A stretch of DNA of 43,015 nucleotides from Zobellella denitrificans (GTDB taxonomy: Bacteria > Pseudomonadota > Gammaproteobacteria > Enterobacterales > Aeromonadaceae). The stretch's first letter is position 1, and each line of letters opens with the position of its first letter. Shown piece after piece: positions 19,094-28,739 of this stretch. The notes under the pieces were generated by a model. That model ran no database searches. It worked only from the letters and a program-made list of their open reading frames with translations, and was not told where the DNA came from. Location of the stretch: assembly GCF_002237365.1 (NCBI RefSeq), contig NZ_NMUO01000023.1, positions 1 through 43,015 on the forward strand, read 5' to 3'. Made by a program: the position numbers and the translations under genes.

Positions 19094-19486
19094 TTAACGC
19101 TTGGAGAACTGGGGACGCTTACGCGCTTTGTGCAGACCGACTTTCTTACGCTCGACGCGACGGGCGTCGCGAGTCACGAAGCCAGCCTTGCGCAGGGCGC
19201 CGCGCAGGGTTTCGTCGTATTGCATCAGGGCACGGGTAATGCCGTGACGGATAGCGCCGGCCTGACCGGAGATGCCACCACCGGCAACGGTGATGTACAG
19301 GTCCAGTTTCTCGGTCATCTCGACCAGTTCCAGCGGCTGACGTACCACCATGCGGGCGGTTTCACGACCGAAATACTGATCCAGTGAGCGCTTGTTGATA
19401 ACGATGTTACCGCTGCCCGGCTTTACGAATACGCGCGCAGTGGAGCTCTTGCGACGACCGGTACCGTAGTATTGAGTTTCTGCCAT
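19094..19486 (-). CDS. rpsI: 30S ribosomal protein S9
   Basis: S9 is a small-subunit head protein whose C-terminal tail reaches the P-site tRNA. The 130 residues match the family length. They begin [19 protein letters not shown] and end with the basic tail [17 protein letters not shown], the diagnostic KRPQFSKR terminus. It lies 15 bp after rplM in the standard L13-S9 operon. Confidence 0.98.
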   Translation of the reverse strand: MAETQYYGTGRRKSSTARVFVKPGSGNIVINKRSLDQYFGRETARMVVRQPLELVEMTEKLDLYITVAGGGISGQAGAIRHGITRALMQYDETLRGALRKAGFVTRDARRVERKKVGLHKARKRPQFSKR

Positions 19487-19501
19487 TTGCCTAATCCCGT
19501 C

Positions 19502-19930
19502 TTAGATGTCCAGTACTTGAGGTTGTTGCGCAGCGTGGTTGTGCTGGCTGCCCGCGAAGACTTTCATCTTGCGGAACATGGCACGACCCAGCGGGCCACG
19601 GGGCAGCATGCCGCGAACGGCAGACTCGATGACCATCTCGGGCTTGCGGTCGATCAGCTTCTCGAAGCTGATGGACTTGATACCACCGGGGAAACCGGAG
19701 TGAGAGTAGTAGATCTTGTCTTCGGCTTTATTGCCGGTTACCTGAACTTTCTCGGCGTTGATCACGATGATGTAGTCACCGCAGTCAACGTGGGGAGTAA
19801 ATTCCGGCTTGTGCTTACCACGCAGGCGGCGAGCTATCTCGGTGGCCAGACGACCCAGAGTTTTGCCCTCTGCATCAACAACATACCAGTCACGCTTTAC
19901 GGTTTCTGGCTTAGCAACAAAAGTTTTCAT
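19502..19930 (-). CDS. rplM: 50S ribosomal protein L13
   Basis: L13 is an early-assembly large-subunit protein. The 142 residues equal the E. coli length and begin [20 protein letters not shown]. The frame opens four codons earlier, but the ATG at 19930 gives the conserved N-terminus. It is the first gene of rplM-rpsI, with a long 5' leader containing three hairpins. Confidence 0.98.
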   Translation of the reverse strand: MKTFVAKPETVKRDWYVVDAEGKTLGRLATEIARRLRGKHKPEFTPHVDCGDYIIVINAEKVQVTGNKAEDKIYYSHSGFPGGIKSISFEKLIDRKPEMVIESAVRGMLPRGPLGRAMFRKMKVFAGSQHNHAAQQPQVLDI

Positions 19931-20062
19931 GGATGAACCCAAATTACTGAATAATGAATCCTACACTTGCGCAGATGCGCAAAACACGACCAGACCTGCA
20001 CCCCTTCGAGCACCAGTCTGCTTACTGTGATGCCACCTTATCGGTGGCTGTGTAACGTGGGC
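19931..20062 (-). promoter_or_regulatory. Structured 5' leader of rplM-rpsI
   Basis: The predicted transcript start near 20062 gives a leader of about 130 nt with three dyads in RNA order: GCCACC-GATAA-GGTGGC (20048-20032), a longer imperfect stem closed by CAGAC/GTCTG (20020-19991), and TTGCGCA-TC-TGCGCAA (19982-19967). Autogenous control of this operon by L13 has been reported in E. coli. Whether these stems are the binding site here is inference. Confidence 0.5.
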
Positions 20063-20068
20063 CGGGCG

Positions 20069-20074
20069 ATTATA
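20069..20074 (-). promoter_or_regulatory. rplM-rpsI promoter, -10 element with GC-rich discriminator
   Basis: On the minus strand a perfect TATAAT (20074-20069) is followed at once by CGCCCGGCCC. A GC-rich discriminator is the hallmark of stringently controlled (ppGpp-inhibited) ribosomal promoters. The -35 is weak (GTGATT or TGATTT at 16-17 bp). Confidence 0.65.
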
Positions 20075-20100
20075 GGTAAAGTTGCCTTAAAAATCACCTG

Positions 20101-20126
20101 CTAATTTCAATGCCCATTGAAATTAG
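20101..20126. repeat. Perfect 12-bp-arm palindrome upstream of rplM
   Basis: CTAATTTCAATG and CATTGAAATTAG flank a central CC. The dyad is perfect over 24 bases in an intergenic patch otherwise GC-rich, centred about 50 bp before the predicted rplM start. It could be an operator or an AT-rich upstream element. As a zapE terminator it is poor, because the next T run is ten bases away. Confidence 0.75.
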
Positions 20127-20184
20127 CCGGCCCGCCCGCCCCTTCCCCGCGATCATGCCCGGATCACGGGGGCGCATATTGTGA

Positions 20185-21279
20185 CTAAGGAAGGTGCTCC
20201 CTGGCAAGATATTCATGGGATTGCATTTCGGTGAGCCGGGAAAGGCAGCGTTTGAACTCGAAATTGAGCCGGCCCTGGCCGTAGAGCTGCTCCATCGGCA
20301 CCGCCGCCGAGATGATCAGCTTGACGTGGCGTTCGTAGAATTCGTCGACCATGGCGATAAAACGCCGGGCGGCATCGTCGCTGTCCAGCCCCATGGGCAT
20401 GACGTTGGCCAGCAGCACCGAATGGTAGCAGCGCGCCAGCTCGATATAGTCGAGTTGGGAGCGGGCCGTGCAGCACAACTCCTGGAAATCGATATAGAGC
20501 ACCCCGTCCCCTTCCGCTATGGTCTTCAGCCGGCGGTGGTTGATGTCGATGCTCCCCCCCCAACTGCCCGGCTCGTTGGTCAGGCGGGCGAAATACTGCT
20601 CCAGGTTGGTCTTGGCCTGGGCGTCCAGGGGCGAATGATAAATCTCCGCCTGCTCCAGGGTACGCAGGCGGTAGTCCACGCCCGAATCGACGTTGACCAC
20701 CTCGCAGTGCTCCTTGATCAGCGCTATCGCCGGCAGGAAACGGGCGCGCTGCAGGCCGTTGCGGTAGAGCTCGTCCGGCGGGATATTGGAGGTGGCCACC
20801 AGTATGACCCCATGGCCGAACAGGTACTGGAACAGGGTTCCCAGTATCATGGCATCGGTGATATCGGACACGAAGAACTCGTCGAAGCAGATCACCCTCG
20901 CTTCCCGGGCCAGCCGCTCGGCCACCACCTTGAGCGGATCGGACTGACCCTTGAGGGTTTTCAGCTCGTCGTGCACCCGCCCCATGAAGCGGTGGAAATG
21001 GACCCGGAGCTTGTTGTCGAACGGCAGGCAATCGTAGAAGGTGTCCACCAGGTAGGTCTTGCCGCGGCCGACGCCGCCCCAGAAGTAAAGCCCCCTGATC
21101 GCCTGCTGCGGCACCTGCTTGCCGGTCAGTTTCTGCCACAGGCTGAGTCTGGGCTCCTCCCGGGGCCGGTTCAGCTCATCGAACAGCCGCTGCAGGTGGG
21201 ACACGGCCATGGCCTGGGCGGCATCGCGGACAAAATCGGTACGGCTGAGATCTGCCTGGTATTTTTCGCTCGGGGTCAT
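20185..21279 (-). CDS. zapE: Cell division ATPase ZapE
   Basis: ZapE is an AAA+-like ATPase that associates with the Z ring under some conditions. The 364 residues carry the P-loop GGVGRGKT at 68-75, ICFDEFFVSDITDAM as the Walker B region, and ATSNIPPDELYRNGLQRARFLPAI, all near-identical to E. coli YhcM. The ATG at 21279 is preferred over a TTG four codons upstream; neither has a convincing ribosome-binding site. In E. coli it is followed by yhcB/zapG before degQ; here that gene is absent and degQ is divergent across a 208-bp gap. Confidence 0.95.
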   Translation of the reverse strand: MTPSEKYQADLSRTDFVRDAAQAMAVSHLQRLFDELNRPREEPRLSLWQKLTGKQVPQQAIRGLYFWGGVGRGKTYLVDTFYDCLPFDNKLRVHFHRFMGRVHDELKTLKGQSDPLKVVAERLAREARVICFDEFFVSDITDAMILGTLFQYLFGHGVILVATSNIPPDELYRNGLQRARFLPAIALIKEHCEVVNVDSGVDYRLRTLEQAEIYHSPLDAQAKTNLEQYFARLTNEPGSWGGSIDINHRRLKTIAEGDGVLYIDFQELCCTARSQLDYIELARCYHSVLLANVMPMGLDSDDAARRFIAMVDEFYERHVKLIISAAVPMEQLYGQGRLNFEFKRCLSRLTEMQSHEYLAREHLP

Positions 21280-21414
21280 TAGGGTATACAAAAACGACAG
21301 GGGGACTCAGTGTAAATGCCCTGTCCCCCGCCGGGCAAGCCCCAGCCGGCGGCAGAGGCTTGATCTTCCATGCAAAAGGCACAATTAATGGTGATAAGTA
21401 ATTGTGGCCATACC

Positions 21415-21443
21415 GGAACTCTTGCCGCCCTGTCCCGGTCAGA
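21415..21443 (+). promoter_or_regulatory. Sigma-E-type promoter of degQ
   Basis: GGAACTC (21415-21421) and TCAGA (21439-21443) match the sigma-E pattern GGAACTT and TCnnA with a 17-bp spacer, one base above the usual 16. The start would fall near 21450, giving a leader of about 38 nt. Just upstream, ACAATTA and TAATTGT (21381-21405) form a dyad that could bind a regulator. Confidence 0.62.
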
Positions 21444-21487
21444 TTGAACAATTTCCCTGAATACCCTCTCGAGTTAGGAGCATGCAC

Positions 21488-22846
21488 ATGAAAGGTCGTC
21501 TCCCCCTTGTTTCCGCCTTGGCCCTCGCCCTGGGGCTGGCGGTACTGCCTGTCGCCCAGGCCGCCCTGCCCTTCGGGGCCGGCTCCAACATCAACAGCCT
21601 GGCCCCGGTGGTGGAAAAGGTCAGCCCCGGCGTGGTCAACATCTCGGTTTCCGGCAGCAAGGTCAGCCGCCAGGTACTGCCCGAGCCCTTCCGTTTCTTC
21701 TTCGGCCCCAACATGCCGGACGAACAGATCCAGGAAAGGCCCTTCCAGGCCCTGGGCTCCGGCGTCATCATCGATGCGAAACAGGGTTATGTGATCACCA
21801 ACAACCACGTGATCGAAGATGCCGACAAGATCTTGATCACCCTGATCGATGGCCAGGAGTATGAGGCTGAGCTGATCGGTGCCGACAAGCAGTCCGATAT
21901 CGCCCTGCTCAAGGTGGACGCCAAGGATCTGGTGGAGATCGAATTCGCCGATTCCGATCGCCTGCGGGTCGGCGACTTCGCCATCGCCATCGGCAACCCC
22001 TTCGGACTGGGCCAGACCGTCACCACCGGCGTGATCAGCGCCCTGGGACGCTCCGGCCTCAACGTGGAAAACCTGGAAAACTTCATCCAGACCGATGCCG
22101 CCATCAACTCCGGCAACTCCGGCGGAGCCCTGCTCGATCTGGAAGGCCGGCTGGTCGGCATCAACACCGCCATCCTGGGGCCGGGCGGGGGCAATATCGG
22201 TATCGGTTTCGCCATTCCCGCCAACATGGTCAAGAACCTGGCCGAGCAGATCCTCGAATACGGCGAGGTACGCCGTGGCGTCCTGGGGGTGATGGGCGGC
22301 GAACTCACTTCCGAGCTGGCCCGCACCTTCGGCTACCGCAGCCAGCATGGCGCCTTCGTCAGCCAGGTGCTGGAAAACTCCGCCGCCGCCAAGGCCGGGC
22401 TGCAGGCCGGCGACATCATCATCAGCCTGGATGGCCAGCCGATCCGCTCCTTCAGCGAACTGAGGGCCAAGGTCGCCACCATGGGCGCGGACAAGACGGT
22501 GAGCCTGGGCCTGTTCCGGGACGGCAAGGAGCAGAAGGTGGATGTGACCCTGACCCGGGCCGACGAAGCCAATATCCAGGCCAACACCCTGCACGAGTCC
22601 CTGGAAGGAGCGGCCCTGGCCAATACCGGCAGCGGCGACCCGGTGCAGGGGGTCAAGATCACCGAGGTCACGGCCCGTTCCCCGGCGGCCCTGTCCGGAC
22701 TGGAGAAGGACGACATCATCATCGGAGTCAACCGCCAGCGGGTGCGCAACCTCAATGATTTGCGCCAGATCATCCAGGGCAAGCCTGCGGTGATCGCGCT
22801 CAATATCCAGCGCGGCAACTCCTCCATCTACCTGGTGCTCAGGTAA
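21488..22846 (+). CDS. degQ: Periplasmic Do-type serine endoprotease DegQ/DegP
   Basis: A trypsin-like HtrA protease and chaperone that degrades misfolded periplasmic proteins. The 452 residues comprise a signal peptide (cleavage near AQA, residue 25), a protease domain with H107, D137 and S211 (GNSGGAL), and two PDZ domains. Length and the downstream degS fit DegQ, but a sigma-E-type promoter is a DegP trait in E. coli, so it may do both jobs. I start at the second ATG because AGGAG lies seven bases before it; the ATG at 21482 would be only one base from that site. Confidence 0.93.
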   Translation: MKGRLPLVSALALALGLAVLPVAQAALPFGAGSNINSLAPVVEKVSPGVVNISVSGSKVSRQVLPEPFRFFFGPNMPDEQIQERPFQALGSGVIIDAKQGYVITNNHVIEDADKILITLIDGQEYEAELIGADKQSDIALLKVDAKDLVEIEFADSDRLRVGDFAIAIGNPFGLGQTVTTGVISALGRSGLNVENLENFIQTDAAINSGNSGGALLDLEGRLVGINTAILGPGGGNIGIGFAIPANMVKNLAEQILEYGEVRRGVLGVMGGELTSELARTFGYRSQHGAFVSQVLENSAAAKAGLQAGDIIISLDGQPIRSFSELRAKVATMGADKTVSLGLFRDGKEQKVDVTLTRADEANIQANTLHESLEGAALANTGSGDPVQGVKITEVTARSPAALSGLEKDDIIIGVNRQRVRNLNDLRQIIQGKPAVIALNIQRGNSSIYLVLR

Positions 22847-22861
22847 CCGCTTGATGCCGAA

Positions 22862-22887
22862 GGGAGTCTGCCCAGGTGCAGACTCCC
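22862..22887 (+). repeat. Hairpin between degQ and degS
   Basis: GGGAGTCTGC and GCAGACTCCC form a perfect 10-bp stem with a CCAGGT loop, 15 bases after the degQ stop. No T tract follows, so it is not a classical terminator. It could protect the degQ mRNA end or dampen read-through into degS. Confidence 0.6.
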
Positions 22888-22941
22888 AACCCCGGCGCTT
22901 TATGTTATGCTGGGGTCATTCTACGGCCATCACGTCAGCCC

Positions 22942-24039
22942 ATGCGGTCAGCCTCCTTGTTCAAATTCCTGCTCCAGTCCACCCTTACCGGGGTGTTGAT
23001 GGCCGTGCTGCTGCTGCTGCTGTTTCCTCAGCTGCGTACCCAACCCTTCGAGCACTGGTGGCGCAACCAGCAGGTGGGCGTGTCCAGCTTCTCCTATGCC
23101 GCCGGCCGGGCCGGGCCCGCCGTGGTCAATATCTACACCCGCAGCTTCCAGCGCGGCACCGAGGCGCCCGAGCTCAGCGCCACCGGCCTGGGCTCCGGTG
23201 TGATCATGTCGGAGCAGGGCTATGTGCTCACCAACTACCACGTCATCGCCGATGCGGATCAGGTGGTGGTGGCCTTGCAGGATGGCCGCATCATCGCCGG
23301 GGAGGTCACCGGTTTCGACGTGCCCACGGATCTGGCGGTATTGAAGATAGAAGCCAACCAGCTGCCGGTGATCCCCCAGGATCCCAACCTCAACCCCAAG
23401 GTCGGGGACATCGTGCTGGCCATCGGCAACCCCTACAACGTCGGCCAGACCATCACCCAGGGCATCATCAGCGCCACCGGCCGCACCGGCCTGTCCAGCA
23501 TGGGGCCGGACAGCAATGGCCGCCAGGACCTGCTGCAGACCGACGCCGCCATCAACGCCGGCAACTCGGGGGGGGCCCTGGTCAACGTCTACGGCGAGAT
23601 GGTGGGCATCAATACCGCCTCCTTCCAGAGCCTGGCCCACCAGGAAAGCTACGGCATCAACTTCGCCATTCCCTACGCCCTGGCCCATCGCATCATGCAG
23701 GAGTTGATCCTGCACGGCCGGGTGATCCGCGGCTACCTGGGCATCGGCGGTGCCGATATTCCACTGGTGATGGCCCAGTTGCTCAACCTGGGCGAGCGCT
23801 CCGGCATCTATGTGGATGCGGTGAATGCGGGCGGGCCGGCGGAGCAGGCCGGCATACAGGCCGGGGACGTGCTGCTGGAGATCGACGGCAAGGCCATCGT
23901 CAATGCCCGCCACGCCATGGATCTGGTGGCCGAGACCCGCCCCGGCACCCAGATCGACGTCACCCTGTTGCGGGCCGGGCAGAGCCTGACCCTGAAGGTG
24001 AACATAGAGGAAGACAGCCGCTTCCAGCGGCTGCGCTGA
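22942..24039 (+). CDS. degS: Sigma-E stress-sensor serine protease DegS
   Basis: DegS is anchored in the inner membrane, senses unassembled outer-membrane proteins through its PDZ domain and makes the first cut in the anti-sigma factor RseA. The 365 residues have one N-terminal membrane span (about 9-30), a protease domain with H100, D130 and S209 (GNSGGAL), and a single PDZ domain. One PDZ plus the anchor distinguish it from DegQ. The start at 22942 gives MRSASLFKFLL; a longer frame to 22876 lies in the hairpin region. A six-copy heptamer repeat starts eight bases after its stop. Confidence 0.95.
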   Translation: MRSASLFKFLLQSTLTGVLMAVLLLLLFPQLRTQPFEHWWRNQQVGVSSFSYAAGRAGPAVVNIYTRSFQRGTEAPELSATGLGSGVIMSEQGYVLTNYHVIADADQVVVALQDGRIIAGEVTGFDVPTDLAVLKIEANQLPVIPQDPNLNPKVGDIVLAIGNPYNVGQTITQGIISATGRTGLSSMGPDSNGRQDLLQTDAAINAGNSGGALVNVYGEMVGINTASFQSLAHQESYGINFAIPYALAHRIMQELILHGRVIRGYLGIGGADIPLVMAQLLNLGERSGIYVDAVNAGGPAEQAGIQAGDVLLEIDGKAIVNARHAMDLVAETRPGTQIDVTLLRAGQSLTLKVNIEEDSRFQRLR

Positions 24040-24046
24040 CGCGAGC

Positions 24047-24088
24047 GCTGGAAGCTGGAAGCTGGAAGCTGGAAGCTGGAAGCTGGAA
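24047..24088 (+). repeat. Six tandem GCTGGAA heptamers after degS
   Basis: Six perfect copies of GCTGGAA lie in the degS 3' flank, before the terminator. Seven bases is not a coding period. Related imperfect copies occur after mgtE (36993-37012) and after pmbA (37316-37336), each in the sense of its upstream gene. Confidence 0.95.
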
Positions 24089-24114
24089 GCCCATTATTGC
24101 AGACTGAACATACA

Positions 24115-24147
24115 AAAAAGGGAAGACAAAGATTGTCTTCCCTTTTT
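24115..24147. terminator. Bidirectional terminator between degS and murA
   Basis: AAAAAGGGAAGACAA and TTGTCTTCCCTTTTT are perfect 15-base arms around AGA. The A and T tracts serve both the rightward degS transcript and the leftward mla-murA transcript. Confidence 0.92.
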
Positions 24148-24196
24148 ACTTGTTCAACAGCCCACTCGGGCAGTTGATCGCTTCTAGCTTACGGCT

Positions 24197-25716
<1,520 letters not shown>

Positions 25717-25730
<14 letters not shown>

Positions 25731-26001
25731 TTTTGCTCCCGCAAGGGTTGTCGGTCAGTTCGAACAGGGAACCGACCCCGTATAAATCGGCAAGGGGGTA
25801 GAAACTGGCCGGTGGCGACGACAGGGTCAGGGTCTTGCCCTCGGCGGCCAGGGCCTGGCTCCATTGCACCAGGAAGGCCAGGCCCACCGAATCCAGTTGT
25901 TCCACCGCGCTCAGTTCCACCCGCTCCAGGGTGAACAGGGAGCGCCGCTCCGCCCAGTAGGCTGGCAGCTCGTCCCGGGTCAGGGCGCGTTCCAGCCTCA
26001 T
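25717..26001 (-). CDS. mlaB: Phospholipid transport STAS-domain protein MlaB
   Basis: MlaB is the cytosolic STAS subunit of the MlaFEDB complex and stabilises the MlaF ATPase. The 94 residues show a STAS core around VELSAVEQLDSVGLAFLVQW, where the DSVG-type turn is the helix start expected for the family. The start overlaps the mlaC stop by four bases. Sequence conservation is modest, and the operon position makes the call firm. Confidence 0.9.
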
Positions 26002-26636
26002 TGAGGCCGTTCCAGCGGCGTGACCGGCTTCTTGGTGTGGTCCTGCAACTGGCGGGTTACCGCATCGATGCCATTCTGGCGGATAAGGCCGCTCAGTTCG
26101 GTCTGCTTGGCGGACAGCAGGCTGATGCCCTCGGCCACCATGTCAAATACCCGCCACTCGCCGGTGCGGGTGTTCTGACGCAGTTTGAATTCCACCATGA
26201 TGTCCGGCTTGTTCGGCTCCAACACCTTCACCGGCACCGTCACCAGGCGCTCGCCTTCCGCTACCCGGCCGCGGCCGATGTCCAGGGTCTGGTCGTTATA
26301 GGCCGCCAGGGCGTCCGCATAGGTCACCACCAGGTAGTCGCTGAAGGCGTCCACGAAGCGCTCGCGTTGCTCCGGGGTGGTGTTGTTGAGCTGGTTGCCG
26401 ATCACCCGGAAGGCGGAAAAGCGTACGTCCACCGCCGGCAGCATCTCCTCCCGCACTATGGTGCGCAGGTGCTCGGGATTGGCCTTGATCTGGGCCTGCT
26501 CCCGGTTAAGGCGATCGAAGGTGTTCTGGGCCACTTCGCTCATCAGGGTGTAGGGGTCGGAAAAGGTGGCCGAGGCGGTCAGGGGGGCCCACAGGGTGCC
26601 CAGGGCCAGCAGCCAGGAAATCAGTATCTTCTTCAT
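25998..26636 (-). CDS. mlaC: Periplasmic phospholipid-binding protein MlaC
   Basis: MlaC ferries phospholipids between the outer-membrane MlaA-porin complex and inner-membrane MlaFEDB. The 212-residue protein has a Sec signal peptide (cleavage near ASA, residue 22) and the MlaC/Ttg2D domain, with ATFSDPYTLMSEVAQNTF at its start and WRVFDMVAEGISLL near the C-terminus. Three consecutive starts (GTG, ATG, ATG) exist at 26642-26634. I take the third, since AGGAG lies five bases before it. Confidence 0.93.
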   Translation of the reverse strand: MKKILISWLLALGTLWAPLTASATFSDPYTLMSEVAQNTFDRLNREQAQIKANPEHLRTIVREEMLPAVDVRFSAFRVIGNQLNNTTPEQRERFVDAFSDYLVVTYADALAAYNDQTLDIGRGRVAEGERLVTVPVKVLEPNKPDIMVEFKLRQNTRTGEWRVFDMVAEGISLLSAKQTELSGLIRQNGIDAVTRQLQDHTKKPVTPLERPQ

Positions 26637-26663
26637 CATCACTCCTCAGGATTGTCCCACGGA

Positions 26664-27137
26664 TCAGTTGTTACCGATGGAATAGATAAACTTGCCGATC
26701 AGCTCTTCCAGCACCAGCGCCGACTGGGTATGGGCTATGGTGTCGCCGTCCCGCAGCATGCCGATGCCCATCTCCTCGTCGGCAAAACCGGGGTTCAGCC
26801 CCAGGTACTGCTCGCCCAGCAGCCCGGAAGTGAGGATGGAGGCGGTGCTGCTCTCGGCGAATTCGCCGGCCTCCCTGTTCAGCACCAGGGTCACCACCGG
26901 CACCTGATCCCGGGGATCCAGGCCAATCTGGCTGACCCGGCCCACCACCACGCCGCCCACCTTGACCGGAGAGCGGACCTTGAGGCCGCCGATATTATCG
27001 AATTTGGCATAGAGGGTATAGGTTTCCCCCTGGTGGTTGAGGCTCACCCCTGCCACCTTGAACGCCAGCAGCAGCAGGGCACCTATCCCGGCCAGCATAA
27101 AGCAGCCGACGCTGAATTCCAGTTTGCTGTATTTCAT
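26664..27137 (-). CDS. mlaD: Phospholipid transport MCE-domain protein MlaD
   Basis: MlaD forms a hexameric MCE ring anchored in the inner membrane that channels phospholipids to or from MlaC. The 157 residues have one N-terminal membrane span (about 8-28) and an MCE domain from YTLYAKFDNIGGLKVRSPVK, with the GLLGEQYLGLNPG segment typical of the central pore loop. Length is near that of E. coli MlaD (183) but shorter at the C-terminus. It lies six bases after mlaE. Confidence 0.94.
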   Translation of the reverse strand: MKYSKLEFSVGCFMLAGIGALLLLAFKVAGVSLNHQGETYTLYAKFDNIGGLKVRSPVKVGGVVVGRVSQIGLDPRDQVPVVTLVLNREAGEFAESSTASILTSGLLGEQYLGLNPGFADEEMGIGMLRDGDTIAHTQSALVLEELIGKFIYSIGNN

Positions 27138-27143
27138 TATTGT

Positions 27144-27923
27144 CTACCCGAACATGACGGCGGTCAGCACGAAATCGAGCCCCAGCACCGCCAAAGATGA
27201 ATGCACCACTGTCTTGGTGGTCGCTTGACTGATGCCCGCCGCCGTGGGACGGGCATCGAAACCGTTGAACAGGGCAATCCAGGTCACCACCAGGGCGAAC
27301 ACCAGGCTCTTGACAAAGCCCTGCATGATGTCTTCCTGCCAGTCCACCGCGGCCTGCATGGCCGACCAGAAACCGCCCTCGTCCACCCCCAGCCAGTCGA
27401 CACCCACCAGCTTGGCGCCCCAGATGCCGACGATGCTGAACATGAAGGCCAGCAGCGGCATGCTGATGAAACCGGCCCAGAAGCGCGGTGCCACCACCCG
27501 CCGCAGGGGATCTATGCCCATCATTTCCAGGCTGGAGAGCTGCTCGGTGGCCTTCATCAGCCCCAGCTCCGCGGTCAGGGCCGAACCGGCCCGGCCGGCG
27601 AACAGCAGGGCGGTCACCACCGGGCCCAGCTCGCGCAGCAACGACAGCGACACCAGGGGCCCCAGGCTGCCCTCGGCACCGAAGTCCACCAGCACGTTGT
27701 AGCCCTGCAGGGCCAGCACCATGCCGATGAAGAGGCCGGACACCAGGATAATGGCCACCGACTGCACGCCCACCACCTGCAGTTGCTGCACCAGCAGCGG
27801 AAAATGCTTCTTCGGCTGGGGACGGCCCAGCAGGGCATGCAACAGCATAAAGCCGGCCCGCCCCAGGGCGGTCACGGCGGTCACGCCCTGCTGCCCCAGC
27901 CGCCCGATCAATTCAATCAACAT
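27144..27923 (-). CDS. mlaE: Phospholipid ABC transporter permease MlaE
   Basis: MlaE is the membrane permease of the Mla importer/exporter. The 259 residues hold about five membrane spans with the family signatures [22 protein letters not shown] and [18 protein letters not shown], the latter in the coupling-helix region that contacts MlaF. The start overlaps the mlaF stop by seven bases. Confidence 0.95.
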   Translation of the reverse strand: MLIELIGRLGQQGVTAVTALGRAGFMLLHALLGRPQPKKHFPLLVQQLQVVGVQSVAIILVSGLFIGMVLALQGYNVLVDFGAEGSLGPLVSLSLLRELGPVVTALLFAGRAGSALTAELGLMKATEQLSSLEMMGIDPLRRVVAPRFWAGFISMPLLAFMFSIVGIWGAKLVGVDWLGVDEGGFWSAMQAAVDWQEDIMQGFVKSLVFALVVTWIALFNGFDARPTAAGISQATTKTVVHSSLAVLGLDFVLTAVMFG

Positions 27924-28714
27924 AGCTTCAACGACTCTCTGAATGAGGGGGCCGGGTAGTGAAAAGGAACGGGCCCGTCCGCCTGGCCTTGCAAAAACTG
28001 GACAACCTGGGGGTCCCGGTGTTGCTGCAGCTCGGCCGGCGTGCCCGCCGCGACCACCTGCCGGTTGGCGATGATATAGGCGTAGTCGGCGATGCTCATC
28101 ACTTCGTCCACGTCGTGGGTGACGATGATGGAAGTCAGCCCCTGGGCCTTGTTCAGCTCCGAGATCAGCTTGACCAGCACGCCCATGCTGATGGGATCCT
28201 GACCGGCGAAAGGCTCGTCGTACATGATGAGGTCCGGATCCAGGGCGATGGCCCGGGCCAGGGCGGCCCGCCGGGCCATGCCGCCGGACAGTTCGGCCGG
28301 ATACAGGCGCGCCGCGCCGCGCAGCCCCACCGCCTCCAGCTTCATCAGCACCAGGGTACGGATGATGGCCTCGGGCAGGCCGCTGTGCTCACGCAGCGGA
28401 AAGGCCACGTTATCGAACACCGACAGGCCGGTGAACAGGGCCCCGCTCTGGAACAGCATGCCCATACGCCGGCGTACCCGGTACAGCCGGGAGCGGCTCA
28501 GGGACGGAATGGACTCGCCGTCGAACAGCACCTCGCCGCTGTCGGGTTTGATCTGGCCACCGATCAGGCGCAGCAGCGTGGTCTTGCCGATGCCGCTCGG
28601 TCCCATGATGGCGGTGATCTTGCCGCGCGGGATCCGCAGGCTGATCCGCTCGTACAGGGTGCGCTCTCCATGGCTGAAACAAAGATCCCGTATCTCGACA
28701 AGGCTCTGGCTCAA
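27917..28714 (-). CDS. mlaF: Phospholipid ABC transporter ATP-binding protein MlaF
   Basis: MlaF powers the Mla transporter. The 265 residues show Walker [10 protein letters not shown] at 38-46, signature LSGGM at 142-146 and Walker B LIMYDEP at 162-168. The start is TTG at 28714-28712: it gives [10 protein letters not shown] like other MlaF N-termini, is preceded by a G-rich ribosome-binding stretch, and no ATG lies nearby. The frame stays open 48 codons further upstream but that stretch crosses the predicted promoter. It heads mlaFEDCB-ibaG-murA and is divergent from kdsD. Confidence 0.93.
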   Translation of the reverse strand: MSQSLVEIRDLCFSHGERTLYERISLRIPRGKITAIMGPSGIGKTTLLRLIGGQIKPDSGEVLFDGESIPSLSRSRLYRVRRRMGMLFQSGALFTGLSVFDNVAFPLREHSGLPEAIIRTLVLMKLEAVGLRGAARLYPAELSGGMARRAALARAIALDPDLIMYDEPFAGQDPISMGVLVKLISELNKAQGLTSIIVTHDVDEVMSIADYAYIIANRQVVAAGTPAELQQHRDPQVVQFLQGQADGPVPFHYPAPSFRESLKLC

Positions 28715-28739
28715 ACTGATCCCCCGAAAAAAAGAAAGA

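Noticed and set aside
20127-20184. A short gap searched for a tRNA or small gene between zapE and rplM
   Set aside because: Nothing with cloverleaf pairing or a supported start was found; only GC-rich spacer is present.
24047-24088. CRISPR-like repetition after degS
   Set aside because: Seven-base units with no spacers form a simple tandem repeat, not a CRISPR array.
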